In this document: piece by piece, positions 16,489 to 26,901 of the stretch
Layout: each line of letters begins with the position of its first letter
How positions within the stretch are numbered: the first letter of the stretch is position 1
Origin: DASTPP01 sp035762175
GTDB taxonomy: Bacteria > Myxococcota_A > Polyangia > Polyangiales > Polyangiaceae
Assembly (NCBI GenBank): GCA_035762175.1
Contig: DASTPP010000068.1
Location: forward strand, 38,865-102,864
Length of the DNA stretch: 64,000 nucleotides
Reading direction: 5' to 3'
Translations under genes and position numbers: made by a program
The notes under the pieces: model-generated
What the model was told of the DNA's origin: nothing
Databases searched by the model: none
What the model saw: the letters and a program-made list of their open reading frames with translations, nothing else

Positions 16489-18314
16489 GGGCGCCCCTCG
16501 CGCAGGATGGAGAGCAGCCCGAGCAGCCCGGTCACGTTGTGTTGCACGTAGTCGATGCGCACGTCGAGCCGGTGCGGCGTGCCCCGGAAGCCGCCGCGGG
16601 CCCGCTCGGGGTTCGTCAAAAAGTAGCCGTTGGCGGGGCGGAACTGCTGGGCCACCTGGAAGTGCGCCGACTCGAGCGACAACGCCCGGATGGACTCGGC
16701 CCGGGCGCGATCGCCGGCGCGCTGCGCCATGCGGTAGGCGGCCGTCAGCCCCTCGTTGCGCGAGCCGGCCGGCGTGACGTGCGGCAGGAGCGGCCCCTCG
16801 GCGGGGCCCCCCGCCAGATCGACGGGCGCGCCCTCGTGCCGGCGGAGCATCGTGAGCTCGGTCGTCTGGATGATGTCGTACGCGTACTGCCGCACCCACT
16901 CGGCCGGGGCGATGGCGTCGAGCTCGGCGAGCGCCTGGGTCAGCCACGCGTCGGGCGGAACGTAGAGCTCGACCCCGCCCCAGCGCCAGCGCCGCTTGAC
17001 CAGGAACTCGGCCCCGAGCACCGCGCTCGCCTTGTAGCGCGCTTGCGGGTCGATGCCATAAAGCCTTATCAGGCCGAGCAGCGCCTCGCCGGGGTAGTAG
17101 ATCGAGTTGTCGCCCGGCACGTTCGCGCCGGGGCCCCAGTCGAAGTAGCTGGCGAAGTAGCCGTCGTCGCGCTGCTGGCTGCGGACGAAGTCGGCCAGGC
17201 GCGTGAGCAGGGCCCGGTCGGCCCCGTCGCCGAGCGCCCGCTCGCGCTCGACGAGGGCGAGCATCGAGAGGCCGACGGCGCCGAGCTTGGCCTTGTCGCC
17301 CTCGATGAGGAAGGCGCGGCCCGGGTCGCCCTCGACGGGGCGCACCTGTTTTCGTAGCCAGCCCGTAGCCTTCTCGGCCGACGCGAGGAACGAGGGCTCG
17401 CGGAACTCGCGGTAGAGCTGGAAGAGCGAGTACGTCGTGCCCGCGTGGCGCAGGAGGTTGTACTCGTCGTCGCAGTTGTCGCGGCCCGCGTCGTAGGTGT
17501 AGCAGTAGCGCCCGTCGCCGCGCACCGAGCGCGCCAGGAAGGCGCCGGCCTCGAGCAGCGACTGCCGCAGCACGGCCTCGTCGAGGCCGGCCCGCACCAC
17601 GTTGCCCCGGTGGACGGGCAGCGGCCCGGGCTCGCCCTCGACCCCCTCGACGAAGGCGAACGAGCGGAAGCGCCGCGTCGCGTCGGCCTCGCCGCCGAGC
17701 TGGCGGTCGAGGCCCTGGAGCGAGGCGAGCACCGCCTCGCCGCGCTCGACCGTCCACGAAGGCAGGTACCACGCCTCTTTGGCGCCGCGCCGCGCCCGCA
17801 GGCCGTCGAGCCCGGGGTCGACGACCCAGTCGAGGTACCAGGTGGCCCGCGTCCAGAGCGGGCCGGGCGGGCCCACGAGATCAATCTTCACCCGCGCCCG
17901 CGCCAGGCGGTCTTTGGGCAGCCTCGCCCGCGCGAACGCCGCCCCCGCCTGCCGCCCCGCCTCGGCGAGGGCGCGGCCGAGCGTCGCCGGGGCGCCGGCG
18001 GCCCCCGGCTCCCAGCGGCCGACGAAGGGCCCGGCGTCGCCGCGGCCCGGCACGTACACGGACACGAACAGGGGCGCGCTCAGCGCCCGCCCGAGCGCCG
18101 CCTCGTCCGGGGCGGCCGCCTCGCCGGCCCCGGCGGCCCGCTCGAACGCCGCGCGCGCCGCCGCGAGCGCGAGGCGCATCTCGCCTTCGGGCAGCGGCCC
18201 GACGTCGGCGAGCCGGTGGGCGCGCTTGAAGGCCCAGGGCGTCAGCAACAAAAGGACGGCGAGGCAGACGGAGGCCACCCGGCGCGCCAACGGGGTCTTC
18301 CACCAGCTCGGCAC
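16485..18314 (-). CDS. Membrane-anchored protein with alpha/alpha-toroid (six-hairpin) domain
   Basis: About 609 residues. A hydrophobic anchor follows the N-terminus (ASVCLAVLLLLTPWAF). The next domain (about 40-200), with LFVSVYVPGRGDAGPFVGRWEP, is vaguely AMMECR1-like. The C-terminal 350 residues have repeated helical hairpins with YNLLRHAGTTYSLFQLY, LLTRLADFVRSQQRDDGYF and NSIYYPGEALLGLIRLY, typical of the six-hairpin or terpenoid-cyclase-type toroid used by glycosidases and lyases. The catalytic role is unknown. The GTG at 18314 was chosen because the longer frame would overlap a divergent small gene at 18523. It is translationally coupled to the following membrane protein. Confidence 0.75.
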   Translation of the reverse strand: MPSWWKTPLARRVASVCLAVLLLLTPWAFKRAHRLADVGPLPEGEMRLALAAARAAFERAAGAGEAAAPDEAALGRALSAPLFVSVYVPGRGDAGPFVGRWEPGAAGAPATLGRALAEAGRQAGAAFARARLPKDRLARARVKIDLVGPPGPLWTRATWYLDWVVDPGLDGLRARRGAKEAWYLPSWTVERGEAVLASLQGLDRQLGGEADATRRFRSFAFVEGVEGEPGPLPVHRGNVVRAGLDEAVLRQSLLEAGAFLARSVRGDGRYCYTYDAGRDNCDDEYNLLRHAGTTYSLFQLYREFREPSFLASAEKATGWLRKQVRPVEGDPGRAFLIEGDKAKLGAVGLSMLALVERERALGDGADRALLTRLADFVRSQQRDDGYFASYFDWGPGANVPGDNSIYYPGEALLGLIRLYGIDPQARYKASAVLGAEFLVKRRWRWGGVELYVPPDAWLTQALAELDAIAPAEWVRQYAYDIIQTTELTMLRRHEGAPVDLAGGPAEGPLLPHVTPAGSRNEGLTAAYRMAQRAGDRARAESIRALSLESAHFQVAQQFRPANGYFLTNPERARGGFRGTPHRLDVRIDYVQHNVTGLLGLLSILREGRP

Positions 18315-18522
18315 GGTCGTCGCAGCGATCGGCCACGACGGGTGCCGCCCGTCAATCCTTTTCGGCCGCCGCCCGGGCCCCGCGCCCCTTTTGCTCGCGC
18401 CCCGCCGCGGCCCTTTGCTAGGCTCTCGGGCGGGCCTCGGCGCGTCGTCTCGGCCTCGGGCGTGCCGAGGCGCGAACGCGGCGCTAGCGTTTCGGTGAGG
18501 TTCGGCCCCCAGAGGTGAAGCC

Positions 18523-18798
18523 ATGGCCTTGCGACCGACGATCGGGCTGATCACGATTTCGACCCTGCTCGTGGGCTGGCAGAGCGCGAACACGGCGCCG
18601 AACGCCGTCCCGCTCAAGCCGCCCGCGGCGGCCCCCCAACGAACGCCCGCGCGCTATCCGTTCTCGGGCGGCTCGTTCGTGACGTACAACCGGGCCCTGC
18701 CCGCCGAGGTCATCGAGGCCGCCTCGGGCCAGGTGCCGGCACGACCCGTGCTTGTTTGGGCCGGCAACGAGCCCGCGAGCCCCGGCGCCAACAAGTAA
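18523..18798 (+). CDS. Small secreted protein of unknown function
   Basis: 91 residues. A hydrophobic N-terminal segment (ALRPTIGLITISTLLVGWQSANTA) looks like a signal peptide or anchor, followed by a Pro/Ala-rich linker and a short C-terminal part (YPFSGGSFVTYNRALPAEVIEAASGQ). The start is well supported by AGAGGTGA at 18511-18518 before ATG 18523. Family not recognised. It is divergent from the toroid-domain membrane protein, and 553 bp of non-coding DNA follow. Confidence 0.6.
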   Translation: MALRPTIGLITISTLLVGWQSANTAPNAVPLKPPAAAPQRTPARYPFSGGSFVTYNRALPAEVIEAASGQVPARPVLVWAGNEPASPGANK

Positions 18799-19351
18799 GG
18801 TTCGGGCGCCAGCGCGCCTGCCGTCGCTCGCTCGACGGGCCCTCGCCGCCCCCGCGTTGCCGCGCTCGAGGCGGCCTGACCCCACGCCCGCTCGGGCGCT
18901 GGCGGGCGTGCCGCTGGGCTTCGCCGAAGGCACCTCGTCGGAGGCCAAAGCCCGCTGCCTCGACCACCGACCGCGAGGGGCTGTGCGCCCGGCTGAACGG
19001 GCGGGTTTGGGCTTGCCCCTGGGGGGCGTCCGCAACGCCTCAGCCCGAGGCCGATTCGGCGGCGTCGAGGGGCCTGCGCACGGATGTGCGCTCGGATGTG
19101 CGCTCGGGCGTGCGACTGCGGTCGGGCGGCCGGCCGGGTTGGCGCCTCGGCCCCCGGGACCCTTCGGGGCGGACGTCGGCGCCGCCGGGCGCACCTGCTC
19201 GCTCGGGTGTGCGCTCGAATGGGCGGCGCGTGCCTCTGGGGGGCTCCCCGGCTTCGGGCGGCGAAGCCAAATTCTTGGGTCGAGCGCCTGGCGTCCCACC
19301 CGCCTGGCATGCAAGAGTATTTGGCGCGCCATGTGCCTTCCCAACCCCACG
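18799..19351. other. Non-coding stretch, no supported gene
   Basis: Several frames are open by composition alone, giving Arg/Pro-rich shadow translations. Short microrepeats of GTGCGCTCGG type occur around 19083-19115 and again near 19200. The right end should contain the promoter of the outer-membrane protein gene, but no clear consensus is seen. Confidence 0.45.
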
Positions 19352-20281
19352 ATGCGTGCCCCTACTCTGGTCTGCGCCCTGGCGTCATCGATCGTGTTCG
19401 CGAGCGGGGTGGCCTCGGCCCAAGAGCCGACTCCGGCACCGAGCTCGCCTTCGAACTGGTTCGACCCGGCGCCAGCCGATCAAAAAAAGCCAACCGAATC
19501 GAAGCCCGCGCCCGACGCGGCCTCGCCCGAGGCGCCGGCCGAGGCGGCCGTCGAGGTGCCCAAGGCCGAGCCCGAGAAGGCCAAGGTGCCCGAGCGGCCG
19601 GTCGAGGCGGCCGGCTCGCGCGCCCGCAAGCGCACGGCGCCCGAGCCGCCCTCCGACCGGCTCGTCTGGCGGCCCGAGATGTCGCGGCCGAAGACGAACC
19701 TCGTCGTCGGCGGCGGCGCCGGCTTCGTCAGCGGGCGCTTCCGGCACCCCGACCTGTACGGCAACGCCTTCAGCGGCATCGCCGCCAGCGTGCACGCGGG
19801 CGTGCAGGTCAACCCCTCGATTCTCATCGGCGTCGACTTCGACGCCTACCGCACCTCGGTCGAGTACATCGGCGAGGGCGTGTACGGCTACAAGGGCGCC
19901 AACAACCCACGCTTTCTGCCCCCCGGGGCCCAGGGCGGCGGCGCCCGGCTGACGGGCGCGTGCACGAACTGTAAGTCGACCTTGGGCGGCGGCGGCTACG
20001 TCCAGTCGGGCCCGCTGAACGTGCTGACCTTGGGGCCGCGGCTGCAGTTCTCGGCCAAGCCCTCCGAGGGCCTTTACGGCGCGGTCACCGGCGGCTTCAC
20101 CTTCCTCGAGGGCACGCTCAAGAACCAGAACGGCATGTCCATCGGCGCCCGCGGCGGCTACCGCTTCGCGCTGAGCGAGCAGGTCGGCCTGGCGCTCGAG
20201 GCGGGCACGAGCGCCCACCGCTTCGAGAAGACGACCGCGGTCTTCGGCTTCGGCGGCCTGCAGCTCCAGCTCCGCATGTGA
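19352..20281 (+). CDS. Outer-membrane beta-barrel-like protein, paralog 1
   Basis: About 309 residues. A signal peptide (MRAPTLVCALASSIVFASGVASAQ) is followed by a Pro/Ala/Glu/Lys linker of about 90 residues. A C-terminal domain of some 200 residues has alternating hydrophobic strands (NLVVGGGAGFVSGRF, GIAASVHAGVQVNPSILIGVDFDAY, PLNVLTLGPRLQFS, GLQLQLRM), as expected of a small outer-membrane barrel. A CTNC pair could form a loop disulfide. It is homologous to the next gene, sharing the GPLNVLTLGPRLQF and FGFGGLQLQ blocks. ATG 19352 begins the signal peptide; an in-frame ATG at 19331 is less likely. The 3' end is duplicated downstream. Function unknown. Confidence 0.82.
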   Translation: MRAPTLVCALASSIVFASGVASAQEPTPAPSSPSNWFDPAPADQKKPTESKPAPDAASPEAPAEAAVEVPKAEPEKAKVPERPVEAAGSRARKRTAPEPPSDRLVWRPEMSRPKTNLVVGGGAGFVSGRFRHPDLYGNAFSGIAASVHAGVQVNPSILIGVDFDAYRTSVEYIGEGVYGYKGANNPRFLPPGAQGGGARLTGACTNCKSTLGGGGYVQSGPLNVLTLGPRLQFSAKPSEGLYGAVTGGFTFLEGTLKNQNGMSIGARGGYRFALSEQVGLALEAGTSAHRFEKTTAVFGFGGLQLQLRM

Positions 20282-20359
20282 GCCCGCCCGCCCCCGCCTT
20301 CGCGCGGGGGCGCGTCGACATGTGAGCCCGCCCCCGCCTTCGCGCGGGGGCGCGTCGAC
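20276..20359. repeat. 40-44 bp direct repeat of the gene end with hairpin
   Basis: ATGTGAGCCCGCC (last codon and stop of the preceding gene) begins at 20276 and again at 20320. Each copy is followed by the stem GCCCCCGC/GCGCGGGGGC with loop CTTC and by GCGTCGAC. The copies differ only by a 4-bp indel. The hairpins could act as terminators, although no T-tract follows. Confidence 0.9.
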
Positions 20360-20550
20360 GCCGGGGCGAGCTCGGACGTCGATCGAACGACGCTCGGCGT
20401 GGTCATTCTTTGGCCAACGCCCGGGCTTTTGAGAGAGATTGCCCGAGCGCTTGCCGCGTCGCCCGGCTGGCTCTCGGTGCCCTTGCTTCGGCGGTGGCGT
20501 GGCATTTGCTGTTGCTACGTTGTTTCCGCCCGCCTAGCGACGAGGCCGCC

Positions 20551-21456
20551 ATGCCCCGATTTCTACGATTCGCTCTTCCTTGCTCGTTGCTTCTTGTCGG
20601 CCTCCCGGCTTCGGCCCAAGAGGCGCCCGCGCCGAGCGCCGCCCCGGCCACGGCGCCCAACGCCGCGCCGACGGCGGCGCCCCCCGGCGGCTGGGTCGAT
20701 CCCGCGCCGGCGCCTCCCGAGCGCGCGCCCGCGCTCATCCCGCCCGCGCCCGCGCCCGAGCCGGCGCCCGCGACGCCGGCGTCGGCCCCGCCGCCAGGCG
20801 CCCCGGCGCGCGGCGTGCCGGCGGGGTTCGTGCCCCGCCCGGCGGGCTTCGATTCGGGCCTGCCCCAGCCCCCCGCCGCGCCTTCGACGCGGGTGTTCCT
20901 GGGGGCGAACGTCGGCTGGGCGGGCGGGCGCTTCACGCACCCGAAGCTGGTCGGCAGCGGCTTCAGCGGCCCGGCGCTCGGCGCGCACGTGGGCGTCTCG
21001 CTCACGCGCGCCATCGCCGTCGGGCTCGACTTCACCGCGTACCGCACCACGATCGAGCATATCGGCGACGGCAAGTACGGTTACAAGGCCGACGACAACG
21101 GGCGCTACGTCAACGGCGTCCGCGTGACGGCCGGGTGCCAGACCTGCGACCGGCCCCAGTCCGGGGCCGGCTACCCCGGCGAGGGCCCGCTGAACGTGCT
21201 GACCTTGGGGCCGCGGCTGCAGTTCGCGCCCGACCCGGCGCGCGGCTTCTTCGCCACGGTCAGCACGGGCGTCACCTTCCTCGAGGCCATCATCGCCAAC
21301 CGCACGGGCGCGGCCTTCGGGGCGCGCGGCGGCTACCGCCTCGGCATCAGCGAGCAGGTGGGGGTGGCGCTCGAGGTGGGGGGCACGGCGCACCGCTTCT
21401 CGGGCGCGACGTCGGCCTTCGGCTTCGGCGGCCTGCAGCTGCAGATGCGGCTCTAG
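20551..21456 (+). CDS. Outer-membrane beta-barrel-like protein, paralog 2
   Basis: About 301 residues. It has a signal peptide (MPRFLRFALPCSLLLVGLPASAQ), then a Pro/Ala-rich linker, then a barrel-like domain closely matching the neighbouring protein (VFLGANVGWAGGRFTHPKLVGSGFSGPALGAHVGV, EGPLNVLTLGPRLQF, FGFGGLQLQMRL) including a CQTC pair at the same place. The pair is a clear tandem gene duplication with divergent linkers. ATG 20551 has ACGAGG upstream. It probably sits in the outer membrane, but its cargo or role is unknown. Confidence 0.82.
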   Translation: MPRFLRFALPCSLLLVGLPASAQEAPAPSAAPATAPNAAPTAAPPGGWVDPAPAPPERAPALIPPAPAPEPAPATPASAPPPGAPARGVPAGFVPRPAGFDSGLPQPPAAPSTRVFLGANVGWAGGRFTHPKLVGSGFSGPALGAHVGVSLTRAIAVGLDFTAYRTTIEHIGDGKYGYKADDNGRYVNGVRVTAGCQTCDRPQSGAGYPGEGPLNVLTLGPRLQFAPDPARGFFATVSTGVTFLEAIIANRTGAAFGARGGYRLGISEQVGVALEVGGTAHRFSGATSAFGFGGLQLQMRL

Positions 21457-21580
21457 CGACGCCCCGCGGCCCGGGGGGGGCGGGGGCGGCGCGCCGCTTT
21501 TGCCCCGGGCGGCGCGGGTGCTAGGGTGACGGCCCCGTGGGGGCGCGCCGCGCCGGCGGCGCGCGCCCCGGGCGACCGCG

Positions 21581-23776
<2,196 letters not shown>

Positions 23777-23808
23777 CGCCCGGGCCCGAGAAGAACGGAG
23801 ATCGACCG

Positions 23809-24459
23809 ATGCGTCTTCCGCCACGAGCCCTTCAACTGATCGCGGCCCTCGCCCTCGGCGCCTGCGGGCGCGCCCCCGAAGGGCACGCCCCCGCGCCCGG
23901 GGGGGGCCCGGCCGCCCCGGCGACGAGCGCCGCCGCGCCGGGCCCGGCCGCCGCCGCGCGCCCCGCCGCGGGCGCGCTCATCGACCACCAGGTGCAGACG
24001 CTCGAGGGCGAGACGGTGTCGCTCGCGTCGTACCGCGGCAAGGCCCTGCTGGTCGTCAACACCGCGTCCGAGTGCGGCTACACGCCGCAGTACGCCGGCC
24101 TCGAGCAGCTCTACGAGCGCTACAAGGACCGCGGGCTCGTCGTGCTGGGCTTCCCCTCGAACGACTTCGGCGGCCAGGAGCCCGGCTCGCACCAGCAGAT
24201 CCGCGCGTTCTGCCAGAAGAACTACGGCGTCACCTTCCCGCTCTTCGCGAAGGTGCACGCCAAGGGGCCCGAGAAGGCCCCGGTCTTCGCGACGCTCACC
24301 GAGGCGACGCCGCCCGGCATCGCCGGCGAGATCAAGTGGAACTTCACCAAGTTCCTCGTCGACCCGCAGGGCCGGCCCGTCGCCCGCTTCGAGTCGAAGG
24401 TCGAGCCGCTCTCGCCCGAGCTCGTCGCCGCGGTCGAGCGCGTGCTGCCCCCCCGCTGA
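23809..24459 (+). CDS. Glutathione peroxidase-family lipoprotein
   Basis: A 216-residue thiol peroxidase. A lipobox LGAC (Cys about 19) and a Pro/Ala linker precede the thioredoxin-fold domain. The catalytic triad/tetrad is intact, with Cys about 89 in NTASECGYT (Cys in place of selenocysteine), Gln about 123 in FGGQEPG and Trp about 177 in KWNFTKFLV. It reduces hydroperoxides, in bacteria often with thioredoxin rather than glutathione, and lipidation would put it in the periplasmic face of the envelope. ATG 23809 has CGGAG eight bases upstream. It follows otsAB by 32 bp, so the two probably form a stress operon. Confidence 0.93.
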   Translation: MRLPPRALQLIAALALGACGRAPEGHAPAPGGGPAAPATSAAAPGPAAAARPAAGALIDHQVQTLEGETVSLASYRGKALLVVNTASECGYTPQYAGLEQLYERYKDRGLVVLGFPSNDFGGQEPGSHQQIRAFCQKNYGVTFPLFAKVHAKGPEKAPVFATLTEATPPGIAGEIKWNFTKFLVDPQGRPVARFESKVEPLSPELVAAVERVLPPR

Positions 24460-24493
24460 GCGCGCGCCCCCCGGCCGGGGCCGGCGGCGCTCA
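24457..24493. terminator. Bidirectional hairpin containing both convergent stop codons
   Basis: TGAGCGC (24457-24463) pairs with GCGCTCA (24487-24493), with an inner CCCC/GGGG-rich stem. The TGA of the peroxidase gene is in the left arm, and the TGA of the redoxin gene (minus strand) is in the right arm. Confidence 0.65.
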
Positions 24494-25189
24494 GTTCGCG
24501 TACTTGACGGTGCAGCCGTAGGCCTTCACGTCGGGGTTCGCGACGGGCCGGCCGGCGGCGAGGTCGGCGAGCGCCGCCTCGACGTAGTTGACGAAGCGGT
24601 CGCCGCGCGGGTCGCCGTCGGGCGCGTTGTCGATGGCGCCGCGGTACACGAGCGTGCCGGACGGGTCGACGACGTACATGTGCGGGGTGTTGGTGGCGCC
24701 GTAGAGGCGGCCGACCTCGCCCGACTCGTCGAGCAGGATCGGGTGCGCCAGGCCGAAGCGCTGCTTGCCCTCGCGGTTGACGGCGGCGCCGTGGCCCTGC
24801 TTGCCGGGGGCGCCCGAGTTGATGGCGAGCCAGACGACGCCCTTCTCCGCGACCTTCTTGGCCATGTCCTTGAGGGGGCCGTCGCCGTGGTTCTTCTTGA
24901 CGAAGGGGCACTCGGGGTTGAACCACTCGAGCACCACGGTCTTGCCGCGGAAGTCGCTCAGCTTGACGTCCTTGCCGTCGAGGTCTTTGAGGGCGAACTC
25001 GGGCGCCTTCTGCCCGAGCGCCGCGGGCCCCTTCGCCGCCTCGCCCGGGGCGGCCGCGGCCTTCGGCGCCGCCTTCGCCCCCTCGGCGGCGGCGCCGCCC
25101 TCGGCCGGCGCGGGCGCCGGCGTGCCCGGAGAACTGCACCCGGCGAGCGCGAGCGCCGCCGCCACGTAAAGCCATGCTTTCGTCGCCAT
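24491..25189 (-). CDS. Redoxin (AhpC/TSA-like) lipoprotein
   Basis: About 232 residues. The lipobox LALAGC (Cys about 17) is followed by an Ala/Pro linker and a thioredoxin-fold domain (APEFALKDLDGKDVKLSDFRGKTVVLEWFNPECPF). The peroxidatic-type Cys is about residue 94 in NPECPFVKKN. There is no second Cys in a CxxC. A late Cys in the C-terminal YGCTVKY motif matches the PRX-like-1 group, where it may resolve the sulfenate. NTPHMYVVDPSGTLVYRG is the conserved cis-Pro region. ATG 25189 has an AAAGGTGG site. A periplasmic peroxide or disulfide role fits its neighbours (glutathione peroxidase, glyoxalase), but the substrate is unknown. Confidence 0.87.
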   Translation of the reverse strand: MATKAWLYVAAALALAGCSSPGTPAPAPAEGGAAAEGAKAAPKAAAAPGEAAKGPAALGQKAPEFALKDLDGKDVKLSDFRGKTVVLEWFNPECPFVKKNHGDGPLKDMAKKVAEKGVVWLAINSGAPGKQGHGAAVNREGKQRFGLAHPILLDESGEVGRLYGATNTPHMYVVDPSGTLVYRGAIDNAPDGDPRGDRFVNYVEAALADLAAGRPVANPDVKAYGCTVKYAN

Positions 25190-25417
25190 CCCGAAACCAC
25201 CTTTCTCCCGGCCCGCGGCCGGGGCCCGGGCGCCCTGGTGCCGCCCGACCGGAGCCCGGACGGGCTTCGGCGGGGCGGCACGAGACCGATCGAACCTTGT
25301 CCGGCGCGGCCGAAACCCGGGCAAAATTTCTGCCGCGCCCGAAACGAGTCGTTGGGCCACCCTTGCACCAGCGGGTGTTAAGGGTGGCCAACGACTAGGA
25401 ATTTGGTAACAAAGCTG

Positions 25418-25453
25418 GTCGTCGCCCCCGCTTTCTACGCGGGGGTCGACGAC
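25418..25453 (-). terminator. Hairpin at the end of gloA with the stop codon in its loop
   Basis: GTCGTCG-CCCCCGC (25418-25431) pairs with GCGGGGG-T-CGACGAC (25439-25453) apart from one bulge. The gloA TAG (25435-25437) lies in the loop, so the last codons form half of the stem. Only a weak T-rich tail follows on the minus strand. Confidence 0.6.
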
Positions 25454-25851
25454 TGGGCGCGCGCCCGGCTGCCCTCCTCGATGAGCTCGATCTTGTAGCC
25501 GTCCGGGTCCTCGACGAAGGCGATGACCGTGGTGCCGTGCTTCATCGGCCCGGCCTCGCGCGTGACGCGGCCGCCGGCGGCCCGGATACGCTCGACGGCG
25601 GCGCGCGCGTCGTCGACGCCGAGCGCGATGTGCCCGTAGGCGGTGCCGAGCTCGTAGCGCTCGACGCCCCAGTTGTGCGTCAGCTCGATCTCGGCGTGCT
25701 CGGGGTTCGGGCCGTAGCCGAGGAAGGCGAGGGTGAACTTGCCGTCGGGGTAGTCTTTGCGCGACAGAAGGCGCATGCCCAAGACTTCGGTGTAAAAGCG
25801 GATCGAGCGATCGAGGTCGCCCACCCGCAACATCGTGTGCAAGATTCTCAT
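25435..25851 (-). CDS. gloA: Lactoylglutathione lyase (glyoxalase I)
   Basis: A 138-residue cytoplasmic metalloenzyme isomerising the methylglyoxal-thiol hemithioacetal to S-lactoyl-thiol, the first step of methylglyoxal detoxification. It is very close to the E. coli enzyme throughout: [17 protein letters not shown] start, [21 protein letters not shown], and [24 protein letters not shown]-like end. The four metal ligands fall at His5, Glu56, His74 and Glu122, exactly as in Ni-type GloA. The start ATG 25851 gives the standard N-terminus. It follows the CDP-alcohol phosphatidyltransferase gene on the same strand by 47 bp. Confidence 0.96.
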   Translation of the reverse strand: [138 protein letters not shown]

Positions 25852-25898
25852 GGCTCGGCCGCTCCCGGCGCGCGGGGGTCCCGGCGCGCGCCGCCTTC

Positions 25899-26747
25899 TC
25901 ATACCACGTCGCCGCCCGGCGGGCTGCCGCCGCCGCCCCCCGGCGGGCCGCCCCGGCCGCCCGGCGCCGAGGGCGGCGGCGACGCGGGGTCGAAGCGGCC
26001 GAAGCGCCGGGCGAGCCCCAGCCAGCCGCGCGCGAGGTAGAGCGCGTTGAGGGCCCCGTAGGCCCAGAAAAAGAGGTCGAGCCGGCCGACCGCCGCCGTC
26101 AGCCAGATGTGGCTCGGGTAGTGGGCGAGCAGGCGCAAGGGGGCGGCGGCGAGGCCCGCGAGGCGCCGCCGCGGCGAGGCCGGCCGGGCCTCGGGGTGCG
26201 CCTCGTAGTGCGCCTCGACCGCGCCCGCCTCGCCCGTCAGCTCGGGCCGGCGCACGAACGTCGTCAGCGAGAGCGCCGAGGCGACGGCGGCGACGACGAG
26301 CACGCCGCCGAGCAGAAAGCGCGCGTCGCCGGGGGGCCAGGCGCCGAGCAGCGGGCCGAGCCCGCCGGCGCGCCAGAGGTGCAGCGAGAGCGCGGCCGAG
26401 AGCGCCACCGCCTTCGCCTCGTCGGTGAAGAAGTCGAAGAGGTGGCCCTGGCGCGAGGCGAGCCCCTTGTAGCGCGCGAGCATGCCGTCGGCGCAGTCGA
26501 GCACGTAGCTCAGCTCGAAGAGCGCCGCCGCCCCGACGGCCGCGGCGCGCGCGCCCGAGGCCGCGAGCAGGCCCGCGCCGGCGACGAAGACGGCGAGGTT
26601 CAGCAGCGTCAGCTGGTTGGGCGTCACGCGCGAGGGCGCGAGCGCCGCGACGACGAGCGCGGCGGCGGGGCGCGCGACGTACGTGTTGAAGCGCTGGTCG
26701 TGTCGCTTCTTCGTGGCACGGTAGACGGTCCGGGCGCGGTCGAACAT
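25899..26747 (-). CDS. CDP-alcohol phosphatidyltransferase family membrane protein
   Basis: About 282 residues with about six hydrophobic helices. The family signature D-x2-D-G-x2-A-R-x8-G-x3-D-x3-D is complete (DCADGMLARYKGLASRQG, then HLFDFFTDE), so the metal-dependent transfer of a phosphoalcohol from a CDP-linked donor is expected. Which head group is used cannot be told. Residues after about 250 are a Pro/Gly-rich tail. ATG 26747 starts the conserved part (MFDRARTVYRATKKRHDQRFN). A longer in-frame extension to 26903 would overlap the divergent gene and has no protein-like content. Confidence 0.87.
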   Translation of the reverse strand: MFDRARTVYRATKKRHDQRFNTYVARPAAALVVAALAPSRVTPNQLTLLNLAVFVAGAGLLAASGARAAAVGAAALFELSYVLDCADGMLARYKGLASRQGHLFDFFTDEAKAVALSAALSLHLWRAGGLGPLLGAWPPGDARFLLGGVLVVAAVASALSLTTFVRRPELTGEAGAVEAHYEAHPEARPASPRRRLAGLAAAPLRLLAHYPSHIWLTAAVGRLDLFFWAYGALNALYLARGWLGLARRFGRFDPASPPPSAPGGRGGPPGGGGGSPPGGDVV

Positions 26748-26901
26748 GGCGCGCCGATGGTGCGTCGGGGCGCGGCCCCGCGTCCACCTTTGCGCACCCC
26801 CGGCTTCATTTTCGTTTTCTACACGAATGGTAGCGAAAACCTCGCGGCCGCGCGCGCTTCCCGGTTGCGCGCCCCCCGGCCCAGGTTTAGGGTTCGGGCG
26901 C

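Noticed and set aside
18484..19350. A minus-strand gene in the 18.8-19.3 kb gap
   Set aside because: Composition-driven open frame rich in Arg, Pro and Gly, no motif, and it overlaps the better-supported 91-residue gene.
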